From an uncultured Bacteroidota bacterium (GTDB taxonomy: Bacteria; Bacteroidota; Bacteroidia; Chitinophagales; Chitinophagaceae): 5,273 nucleotides of DNA. A model generated the notes under the pieces. The model saw only the letters and a program-made list of their open reading frames with translations, was not told where the DNA came from and did no database searches. The translations under genes and the position numbers were made by a program. This document shows, piece by piece, positions 1 through 5,273 of the stretch (the stretch's first letter is position 1; each line of letters opens with the position of its first letter). The stretch lies in NCBI GenBank assembly GCA_903851455.1, contig CAINOM010000648.1, positions 1 through 5,273 on the forward strand, given 5' to 3'.

Positions 1-124
1 AGCAGAAAAGCTCTGTTTCTTCGCCTCGTTTTTTGTGGTAATAGATCAAGTTTATAAAAAATCTAGCGATCTGGTGCGCAGGCGCGGAGCGTATTGTTAT
101 ATTTGTCTCAACACCATCGCTAAA
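1..124. other. Left-edge region upstream of the first glycosyltransferase, no gene assigned
   Basis: On the + strand all three frames could be the tail of a gene beginning outside the window. One ends with a stop at 55-57 and another at 39-41. The third stays open from base 2 into the glycosyltransferase. None of the short peptides is recognisable. I see no convincing promoter or terminator. The segment is probably the end of an upstream gene plus a leader. Confidence 0.4.
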
Positions 125-964
125 ATGAAATTAGCTCACCTGATACTGGCACATAATCACCCTTTGCAATTGGAGCGCCTGGTAAAGCGCCTCGGTCATG
201 CAGATGCAGACATTTACGTTCACCTGGATGCTAAAACCAACATAAATGAATACGAGCAAGTAGGTAAACTGCCGAATGCCCGTTTTGTAAAAGACAGGGT
301 GAATGTAATGTGGGGCGAGTACAGCGTTATCCAGGCAACACTAAATAGCATGGAAGAAATACTGGAAACAGGAATTGAGTACAGCCACATCAATTTACTG
401 AGCGGAAATGATTACCCGCTTCAGAGCAACGAGAAAATCCATGAATTTTTATCTGCAAATCCGGGTAAGACATTCATGTGGTACGACAAAATATTTGACG
501 ATTGGGTACATGGCCAGGTAAGGATGAACAGGTATGATCTGAGCAGTTATGGTTTCCCGGGACGTTACCAACTGTCGTCCCTGATCAATAAAATTTTGCC
601 GAACAGGAAGTTGCCGGATGGTATGGTTGCTTACGGGCGTTCTCAATGGCTGACCATCACACCTGCCGCAGCTGCCTATGTAATTCAATTTATTAAAAGC
701 AACAGTGCCGCAAGACGTTTCTTTAAAATGACATGGTGTATAGATGAAGTGTTCTTTCAAACGATACTATGTAACTCGCACTTGCTGTACACAATAGTGA
801 ATAACAATTTGAGATATTGTTTGCTGGACCCTGGTTTCCGTCCTGTGGTTTTCAAAATGGAACATGGCCCGGGCTTATTGTCTTCAGGCAAATTTTATAC
901 CCGTAAGTTTGACTATACTGTAGATTCTGCTATTTTTGATTTCTTAGACCGCAATTGCGACTAA
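125..964 (+). CDS. GT14 (core-2/I-branching type) glycosyltransferase, first of a tandem pair
   Basis: Predicted cytoplasmic or membrane-associated glycosyltransferase of 279 residues, related to the 'Branch' family (GT14) of beta-1,6-N-acetylglucosaminyltransferases and xylosyltransferases. Visible motifs: YVHLD at 31-35, NLLSGNDYPL at 90-99, TWCIDE at 203-208, NN..RY at 226-231 and TRKFD at 259-263. By family analogy Glu208 in the DE motif is the catalytic base, and the C-terminal RKF lies in the nucleotide-binding region. There is no signal peptide or membrane segment. I chose the ATG at 125 because from there the protein aligns with the next gene from residue 1 (MK.A.LI) with no gap for about 230 residues. 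The frame is open further upstream, with a GTG at 35, but that extension has no counterpart in the paralogue. The leader has no Shine-Dalgarno sequence (TAAAATG). Family is confident. The donor (UDP-GlcNAc, UDP-Xyl or other) and acceptor are unknown. Confidence 0.88.
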   Translation: MKLAHLILAHNHPLQLERLVKRLGHADADIYVHLDAKTNINEYEQVGKLPNARFVKDRVNVMWGEYSVIQATLNSMEEILETGIEYSHINLLSGNDYPLQSNEKIHEFLSANPGKTFMWYDKIFDDWVHGQVRMNRYDLSSYGFPGRYQLSSLINKILPNRKLPDGMVAYGRSQWLTITPAAAAYVIQFIKSNSAARRFFKMTWCIDEVFFQTILCNSHLLYTIVNNNLRYCLLDPGFRPVVFKMEHGPGLLSSGKFYTRKFDYTVDSAIFDFLDRNCD

Positions 965-974
965 GCGCTTGGTC

Positions 975-1014
975 CGAAAAAGAAATGTTGAACGACTGCT
1001 TTTTCGACTTTTTT
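975..1014 (+). terminator. Inverted repeat followed by a T tract between the two glycosyltransferase genes; weak terminator or attenuator candidate
   Basis: CGAAAAAG at 975-982 is matched perfectly by CTTTTTCG at 999-1006, giving an 8-bp stem with a 16-nt loop. Six Ts follow at 1009-1014. The stem is A/T-rich and the loop is long, so it would be a weak intrinsic terminator at best. It lies in the only sizeable gap of the + strand gene run, 10 bp after the first glycosyltransferase stop, so partial termination or mRNA-end processing is possible. It could also be chance in a base-biased spacer. Confidence 0.3.
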
Positions 1015-1044
1015 GAATAACCCGAAAACTGAAATCACCTGAAA

Positions 1045-1896
1045 ATGAAGTACGCGGTATTGATCATGACCTATACCTCGCCAAGACAGACGCAAAGACT
1101 TATCCACAGGCTGAATAATGGCGAGTTTGACTTTTATGTGCACCTGGATAAGAAGGTGGATATAGACACCCATCGTGAGATACAGCACATGCCGAATGTC
1201 TTTTTTGTTGATAACCGGATCGACATAAAATGGGCGGGATATACACTGGTGGAGGCAATACTGAGCGGAATGCGGTATATAGCTGCTACCGGCAAAAAAT
1301 ATGATTTTATCAACCTCATCAGCGGACAGGATTATCCTTTAAAACCTGTGGCATATATCTCTGACTTTCTTAAAAGAAATGCAGGGAAAGAATTTATGCT
1401 CTTCAGAGATTTTGAGGAAGACTGGACAGAAGCACAATCAAGAGTTGACCGTTACCATTTTACGGATTTCAGTTTTACCGGGAAGCACAGAATAGCGAAT
1501 GCCATCAATTCTGTCACTCCAAAGAGGAAGTTTCCTTTAGATATGAAGCTATACGGGCAGGAGACTTTCTGGACACTGAGCCAGGACTGTGCTATGTATG
1601 TGACAGAATTTATAGATGCAAATCCCAAACTGAGTAAGTTTTTAAAGCTTACCTGGGGCAGTGACGAATTCATTTTCCAGACTATAATTATGAACTCGCC
1701 ATTTAAAGACAGGGTAGTGAATAACCACTATCGCTACATCAACTGGCCGGAGCCGGGAGCAGCCCGCCCCAATATTTTTGTCGCAGAGGATTTTGACAGG
1801 ATTATGGCGACGGATTGTATTTTCGGCAGGAAATTTGACATTGATGTGGACGAAAAAATACTTGACTTACTAGATAAAGCAAATGGTGTAAACTAA
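1045..1896 (+). CDS. GT14 (core-2/I-branching type) glycosyltransferase, second of a tandem pair
   Basis: 283-residue paralogue of the preceding gene. In a hand alignment I counted about 91 identities over the first 231 residues (about 39%) with no gap, and a two-residue insertion after that. The same landmarks sit at the same positions: YVHLD 31-35, NLISGQDYPL 90-99, TWGSDE 203-208, NN..RY 226-231, then GRKFD 261-265. Glu208 is the likely catalytic base by analogy with eukaryotic core-2 enzymes. The segment between the RY and RKF motifs (about 232-261) differs strongly from the first copy, as would be expected if acceptor or donor preference has changed. The protein is soluble by appearance, so it should act at the cytoplasmic face on a lipid-linked glycan. 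It lies 80 bp after the first copy and 10 bp before fdtA, so it is probably in the same operon as fdtAB. Specificity cannot be read from the sequence. Confidence 0.9.
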   Translation: MKYAVLIMTYTSPRQTQRLIHRLNNGEFDFYVHLDKKVDIDTHREIQHMPNVFFVDNRIDIKWAGYTLVEAILSGMRYIAATGKKYDFINLISGQDYPLKPVAYISDFLKRNAGKEFMLFRDFEEDWTEAQSRVDRYHFTDFSFTGKHRIANAINSVTPKRKFPLDMKLYGQETFWTLSQDCAMYVTEFIDANPKLSKFLKLTWGSDEFIFQTIIMNSPFKDRVVNNHYRYINWPEPGAARPNIFVAEDFDRIMATDCIFGRKFDIDVDEKILDLLDKANGVN

Positions 1897-1906
1897 ACTA
1901 TTACTA

Positions 1907-2284
1907 ATGGCCTACCTGATCAACTTAAAAACATTTAGTGACGAACGCGGACGCTTAACACCGATCGACCAGGAGATACCCTTTGCGATCAAGCGGCTGT
2001 ACTATATTAATGATATTGCGGATGACGCCAATCGCGGCGGACATTTGCATAGGGTTTCGGTGGAAGCGGTATTTTGCGTAAACGGGAGTTTTACGGTTGA
2101 GGTCAACAATGGGAAAAAGAAAGAAGAATTTTTCCTTGACAGTCCTGCCAAATGTGTGATCATTGAACCCTACGACTGGCACCTGATGAAAGATTTCAGT
2201 CATGACGCTATATTGATGGGAGTGGCGTCAACCCACTACGACCACTCTGACTATATTCACGAGGAACCCGAGCTGCAGCTGTGA
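1907..2284 (+). CDS. fdtA: dTDP-4-keto-6-deoxyglucose 3,4-ketoisomerase (FdtA/QdtA-type cupin)
   Basis: Single-domain cupin of 125 residues, close to the usual 130-140 of this family. It should convert dTDP-4-keto-6-deoxyglucose into a dTDP-3-keto-6-deoxyhexose, the step before C-3 amination. Visible landmarks: DERGRLTPI (12-20), KRLYYI (29-34, with Tyr32 matching the proposed catalytic acid), RGGHLHR (43-49, with His46 and His48 matching the catalytic histidines), CVNGS (57-61), EPYDWH (87-92), and the C-terminal AS..YD..DYI (107-117). Aligned with QdtA as I remember it, Arg14 takes the place of QdtA Tyr17 and His92 the place of QdtA Arg97. Both residues are of the FdtA type, favouring the galacto product. 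The Gln usually found at the residue-53 position is Glu here. The ATG at 1907 lies 10 bp after the glycosyltransferase, and the stop overlaps the fdtB start by 4 bp. The enzyme class is secure; the choice between FdtA and QdtA is inference. Confidence 0.88.
   Translation: MAYLINLKTFSDERGRLTPIDQEIPFAIKRLYYINDIADDANRGGHLHRVSVEAVFCVNGSFTVEVNNGKKKEEFFLDSPAKCVIIEPYDWHLMKDFSHDAILMGVASTHYDHSDYIHEEPELQL
2281..2284 (+). other. GTGA stop/start overlap coupling fdtA to fdtB
   Basis: The fdtA stop TGA (2282-2284) is nested in the GTG start of fdtB (2281-2283). No strong ribosome-binding site sits at normal spacing before the GTG; the nearest purine run, GAGGA at 2261-2265, is about 15 nt away. Reinitiation by ribosomes finishing fdtA is therefore the simplest reading, and it supports consecutive pathway steps with matched expression. 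Confidence 0.75.
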
Positions 2285-3366
2285 TACCATACGAAAATCT
2301 CAAACGGCTGAACCAGCCATTCGAAGAAGAATTCAAGGCCCGATTTAACGCCGTGATCGAAAGTGGTCATTATATTCTTGGGCCCAAACTTGAACTCATT
2401 GAACAGGAGTTCGCCGCATATCTTTCGTCGAAGTATTGTGTAGGCGTTTCAAACGGACTTGACGCGATAATTCTTGCATTGAGAGCGCTTGATTTGCCAG
2501 CAGGCAGCGAAGTCATCGTGCCGTCAAACACTTACATTGCCACCGTTCTGGCGGTCGTCGCGTGCGGCCTGACGCCAGTATTGGTAGAGCCAGATATCCA
2601 TACTTACAATATCGACCCGGCGAAAATAGAGCAAGCGATCACATCTAAAACCAAGGCGATGATCGTGGTGCATCTTTATGGCAAGGTTTGCGATATGGAA
2701 GCAATCATGCCGATCAAACAAAAACATGGTTTGTACCTTGTTGAAGATTGTGCGCAGGCACATGGTGCAACGTATAAGAATAAGCTGGCCGGAACCTTTG
2801 GTGAATTCGGCGCGTTTAGCTTTTACCCGACAAAAAATTTAGGCGCGCTCGGCGACGGCGGCGCTGTTGTTTGCAACGATGATAAGTATAGGGATACTTT
2901 GCTGCAGTTGCGCAATTATGGTTCCAGTCGCAAATACTACAATGATATTGTGGGCTACAATAACCGGCTGGATGAAATGCAGGCGGCATTCCTGAGCGTG
3001 AAACTGCCGCACCTTAACAAAATGAACGCGCATAGAAATAAGCTGGCCGGCTTGTACTTCGACAACTTATCTTCTGACTTTATTTTGCCGGTGCGGGATA
3101 ATGACTACTTCGATGTCTACCATATCTTCAACATCAGACATGAGAGACGGGATGAACTGCAGCAATATTTACTGGACAAAGGGGTAGGGACAGTGATCCA
3201 TTACCCGGTACCGCCTCATCGTCAAAAGGCACTGATGAATATTTTTGAAGGCAAAGAATTTCCTATCGCCGATGAGATACACAACACTACATTAAGCCTG
3301 CCATGTTCCTTTTGCCATACCGAAAGTGAAATAATGGCGGTGGTCGAGGCGTTGAACAGCTTTTAA
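2281..3366 (+). CDS. fdtB: PLP-dependent dTDP-3-keto-6-deoxyhexose 3-aminotransferase (DegT/DnrJ/EryC1/StrS family)
   Basis: 361-residue fold-type I aminotransferase, normal length for the sugar-aminotransferase family. It should use PLP and L-glutamate to aminate the FdtA product at C-3, giving dTDP-3-amino-3,6-dideoxyhexose (Fuc3N if the FdtA call holds). Visible elements: SGHYILGP (28-35), the cofactor-phosphate loop VSNGLDA (56-62), VPSNTY (80-85), VEDCAQAHGA (154-163; Asp156 should pair with the PLP pyridine nitrogen), FSFYPTKNLGALGDGG (179-194; Lys185 is the Schiff-base lysine), GYNNRLDEMQAAFL (225-238) and VIHYPVPPH (305-313). The start is GTG, inside a GTGA overlap with the fdtA stop, so translation is probably coupled. 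The tail reads SLPCSFCHTE, with two cysteines where I recall other residues being usual. GC is locally high (37 of 60 in 2521-2580, against 25 of 60 in 241-300). FdtB versus QdtB cannot be separated from this protein alone. Confidence 0.9.
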   Translation: MIPYENLKRLNQPFEEEFKARFNAVIESGHYILGPKLELIEQEFAAYLSSKYCVGVSNGLDAIILALRALDLPAGSEVIVPSNTYIATVLAVVACGLTPVLVEPDIHTYNIDPAKIEQAITSKTKAMIVVHLYGKVCDMEAIMPIKQKHGLYLVEDCAQAHGATYKNKLAGTFGEFGAFSFYPTKNLGALGDGGAVVCNDDKYRDTLLQLRNYGSSRKYYNDIVGYNNRLDEMQAAFLSVKLPHLNKMNAHRNKLAGLYFDNLSSDFILPVRDNDYFDVYHIFNIRHERRDELQQYLLDKGVGTVIHYPVPPHRQKALMNIFEGKEFPIADEIHNTTLSLPCSFCHTESEIMAVVEALNSF

Positions 3367-3375
3367 CTGATCCGT

Positions 3376-4713
3376 TTACTTTTTTTGAGGATGGAGCCAC
3401 TCGCCAATAAAATGTTTCATCTCCTTGTAGCCGGTAACAAAGATATCGCCTAGGGTGTAGCTGACATATTTGCGCAAAATAAAATACCCGAAGATCATCC
3501 CCGACAATACCGTCAGGCTTGAGCCCAGGGCTACACCGTACATGTTCTTAAAAATGGTTATCCCGACGAAATCGGCAGAAACATTCACGACGAGCATGAG
3601 AATCACTTTGTAGAAATTGACGTTGGGTTTATGAATAACATCGAGGGTGGCGCCGTTAAATCTGTCTATAGGCGATAGCACAGAGAATAACATAAACACC
3701 CTGAACAGGTTTGCTGCTTCTGTTCCGACATATTTTGAACCTCCGATCAGATTAGTGGCAAAATCAGCAACAAAAAAAGTAACCACGGCCATGGGGATAA
3801 AAGCAATGGCCATCATGCCGGAGTATTTGGTGAGTATCTGTTTTACCCTGCCTGAGTTATTATTATTGTAAGCTATTGCCATGCCCGACATGCCGGTTCC
3901 TACAAAGCTGCGCAGCGGTATTTCTACCAATTGCATGAATTTTATTGGTATGTTGTATATGGCTACTGCGGAAGGCCCCAGCATAAATTTGAGCACTACA
4001 ATGTCAACATTGCCTAACAGATTAGAGATGAATGTAGTGCCTAAACTAAATTTCCCGAAATGATACAGCTCAAGGATGCATTCCCGGGTTCTGTGCGTTA
4101 TTGTTTTGATCCGTGAGAACCCAAAAGCAAACCCAATGACGTTGACAAGCATATTGGAAAGAAAATTGATCCACAACAACGCATTGAGCGTCATCTTATG
4201 CATGACTGCACAGATAATAACAGCGAGCAACATGGAGCCGTTGTTTACCAGCCTTAGCCACAGTATTTTATCGTAGCGCTCTTCGGCCATCAATATCCAA
4301 AAGATCAAGGTAAAAGGCAGGGAACTGATGAATGTGATGCCAAACCACTGCACAGAAAGGGCAATTTCTTTGTCGTGAATGAATTTTAAGCAGGCGAGAA
4401 AACCTGCATCCACCAGCACAAAGCCAGCAGTAATTGCCAGGGCCAGGAACCACACGGAACCCAACACCGTTGCCCCCCGCTTGGGGTCGGTACCAGCATA
4501 AAATTTTATCGTGGCAGTAGACAAAAAGCCACTTCTGACGGATTCTGCTATACCCAATGGCACCAAAAAGAAATACCATGTGCCCACCTCATCCATTCCC
4601 ATCTTACGATAGATGATCGCCATTTGCACAAACGACAGCACGGCAATTACCCCATTGCTCGCCAATGCAAGGAAGTGCTTGTTATTCAGTTTAGATAAAG
4701 AGAATTTCGGCAT
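3376..4713 (-). CDS. Polysaccharide exporter / Wzx-like flippase of the MOP superfamily
   Basis: 445-residue polytopic inner-membrane protein with roughly twelve hydrophobic segments (about residues 12-34, 43-66, 83-107, 120-143, 155-171, 178-199, 223-246, 249-275, 296-323, 334-347, 366-388 and 393-413). It ends in a basic, lysine-rich tail. Length and layout fit Wzx/PST-type transporters that flip undecaprenyl-linked glycans to the periplasm. NVDIVVLKFMLG at 235-246, followed by the AIYN turn, resembles the mid-protein motif common in that group. The ATG is the one at 4711-4713, with MPKFSLSKLNNKHF as the cytoplasmic N-terminus; there is no Shine-Dalgarno sequence. The gene converges on fdtB with only 9 bp between stops and follows the DUF418 gene by 64 nt on the same strand. 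The neighbouring sugar genes support glycan export, but the substrate is unknown. A less specific MATE-like transporter is the main alternative. Confidence 0.83.
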   Translation of the reverse strand: MPKFSLSKLNNKHFLALASNGVIAVLSFVQMAIIYRKMGMDEVGTWYFFLVPLGIAESVRSGFLSTATIKFYAGTDPKRGATVLGSVWFLALAITAGFVLVDAGFLACLKFIHDKEIALSVQWFGITFISSLPFTLIFWILMAEERYDKILWLRLVNNGSMLLAVIICAVMHKMTLNALLWINFLSNMLVNVIGFAFGFSRIKTITHRTRECILELYHFGKFSLGTTFISNLLGNVDIVVLKFMLGPSAVAIYNIPIKFMQLVEIPLRSFVGTGMSGMAIAYNNNNSGRVKQILTKYSGMMAIAFIPMAVVTFFVADFATNLIGGSKYVGTEAANLFRVFMLFSVLSPIDRFNGATLDVIHKPNVNFYKVILMLVVNVSADFVGITIFKNMYGVALGSSLTVLSGMIFGYFILRKYVSYTLGDIFVTGYKEMKHFIGEWLHPQKK

Positions 4714-4777
4714 GGCAACAAATCAGGTTTTCACTTTGAGGTAAAAATGCAAAAAAATACTGACTATGAAGCAGCGT
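4714..4777 (-). other. 64-nt spacer between the DUF418 gene and the exporter
   Basis: A/T-rich spacer read on the minus strand, with a run of seven Ts (AAAAAAA on the + strand in about 4751-4757). I found no convincing Bacteroidota promoter (TTTG at -33 plus TAnnTTTG at -7) and no stable hairpin. The exporter may be co-transcribed with the DUF418 gene, or may have a promoter that I cannot recognise here. Confidence 0.35.
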
Positions 4778-5273
4778 TTAATTCTGGGCCTGATCGACAT
4801 TGTTCAGAACAGTTGTTGGTTTGTTTTTTCGCAAGCCGGAAAATTCCATAAATGTTCCTGCCCGCAACAACCACTCAACCAGGCCGTATTTGAAATACCT
4901 GAGCCAAAGGGCTGAGAAAAGCATCTGTAAAACCAGCACTCCAGTAGCGATAAAGAAATTCTGCCCCGGAGTAGTAATGTTATACAAGCCCAGGCCAACG
5001 TGGTAGAATAAAAACAGCCCGATAGCGGTTTGAAGTAAGTAATTGGTCAGCGCCATTCTTCCCATGTCTGCCAGGTAGGTTGTTAATTTCGATGTAAGCG
5101 GGCTGTACACTAATACGGCTACAATGGAGATACTTGTAACCACAGAAATAATGCTCTGAAAGAAGACAATAACGAAGCCCAGTAATTTTATTCCCAGGTT
5201 ATTGGCAGTTAGGGGAGTATTGATGTGGTGTGCTAGCAGGTGCAGTAACATTAGTGCGGCGACGTTGGCGGTA
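4778..5273 (-). CDS. DUF418 / YeiB-like membrane protein, C-terminal part only
   Basis: The reading frame stays open to the right edge, so the true start is outside the window. About 164 C-terminal codons are present. Numbering from the internal Met at 5251, there are four hydrophobic segments at roughly 19-41, 43-60, 66-90 and 98-118. The stretch GRMALTNYLLQT (64-75), followed by GLFLFYHVGLGLY, ALWLRYFKYG and VEWLLR, matches the C-terminal DUF418 domain. In that family I recall a GP(L/I)EW(L/I)WR ending, which appears here as GLVEWLLR. Such proteins are multipass inner-membrane proteins of about 350-420 residues with no settled biochemical role, sometimes proposed to be transporters. It lies upstream of the exporter on the same strand, 64 nt away. 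The internal Met at 5251 should not be taken as the start. Function in this locus is unknown. Confidence 0.82.
   Translation of the reverse strand, partial: TANVAALMLLHLLAHHINTPLTANNLGIKLLGFVIVFFQSIISVVTSISIVAVLVYSPLTSKLTTYLADMGRMALTNYLLQTAIGLFLFYHVGLGLYNITTPGQNFFIATGVLVLQMLFSALWLRYFKYGLVEWLLRAGTFMEFSGLRKNKPTTVLNNVDQAQN

Noticed and set aside
33..58. Possible promoter (TTGTGG at 33-38 and TATAAA at 53-58) ahead of the first glycosyltransferase.
   Set aside because: The spacing is only 14 nt, and Bacteroidota promoters use a different consensus (TAnnTTTG at -7), which I do not find here. The region may also be coding for an upstream gene.
449..760. Minus-strand open frame of 103 codons inside the first glycosyltransferase, and similar frames inside the other genes.
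   Set aside because: These lie opposite or out of frame with strongly supported genes, have no recognisable domain, and show the odd composition expected of shadow frames.
963..970. Perfect 8-bp palindrome AAGCGCTT at the end of the first glycosyltransferase.
   Set aside because: It overlaps the stop codon, is a single short copy, and no second operator-like site is nearby. Not distinguishable from chance.
2779..3050. A 14-bp direct repeat (AATAAGCTGGCCGG) at 2779-2792 and 3037-3050, both inside fdtB.
   Set aside because: Both copies encode NKLAG in the same frame in unrelated parts of the aminotransferase. No further similarity flanks them, so this looks like coincidence rather than a recombination or regulatory repeat.
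3351..3386. Hairpin GTTGAA/TTTAAC with a downstream T7 run as an fdtB terminator.
   Set aside because: The stem is six pairs including a G-U wobble, nearly all A/T, and the T run starts 13 nt after it, inside the opposing gene. Too weak to call.
3335..3411. Long-range complementarity between GGCGGTGG at the end of fdtB and CCACTCGCC near the end of the exporter gene.
   Set aside because: The arms are more than 50 nt apart with a bulge, lie in two coding regions, and are not followed by a T tract. Chance is the simpler explanation.
4268..4579. 103-codon minus-strand frame inside the exporter gene.
   Set aside because: It is an out-of-frame shadow on the same strand as the exporter, whose own frame is intact with continuous membrane segments through this region. 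No frameshift is indicated.

Overview
The window looks like part of a cell-surface polysaccharide (O-antigen, capsule or glycan) gene cluster from a Bacteroidota bacterium, probably of the Chitinophagaceae or Sphingobacteriaceae kind. This rests on the gene families present, moderate GC, A/T-rich leaders with no clear Shine-Dalgarno sequence before most starts, and the pairing of bacterial GT14 'branching' glycosyltransferases with an FdtA/FdtB sugar-nucleotide pair. The taxonomic call is inference. No 16S, tRNA, IS element, CRISPR array or phage gene is visible.

Layout. Bases 1-124 hold no gene I can name. Four genes follow on the + strand. Two are tandem paralogous GT14 glycosyltransferases (125-964 and 1045-1896), separated by 80 bp that contain a small inverted repeat. 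Ten bases later comes a cupin dTDP-4-keto-6-deoxyglucose 3,4-ketoisomerase (fdtA, 1907-2284). It overlaps a PLP-dependent sugar aminotransferase (fdtB, 2281-3366) by four bases. Nine bases further on, the strand switches. A polytopic MOP-superfamily polysaccharide exporter (4713-3376) reads toward fdtB. Upstream of it on the same strand is the C-terminal part of a DUF418 membrane protein that runs off the right edge (5273-4778).

How the genes fit together. FdtA and FdtB should convert dTDP-4-keto-6-deoxyglucose into a dTDP-3-amino-3,6-dideoxyhexose. Two residues reported to set the product stereochemistry of this isomerase family (Arg14 and His92 here) are of the FdtA type. That predicts the galacto product and hence dTDP-Fuc3N rather than dTDP-Qui3N. 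The two glycosyltransferases would add sugars, plausibly branching ones, to a lipid-linked or surface glycan, and the exporter would move the lipid-linked unit across the inner membrane. RmlA/RmlB, the N-acetyltransferase (FdtC type), the polymerase and the initiating transferase are not in the window.

No clearly new system is present. The points most worth a second look are the tandem GT14 pair, the predicted sugar stereochemistry, an atypical residue in the cupin core, and the absence of an acetyltransferase next to fdtAB.
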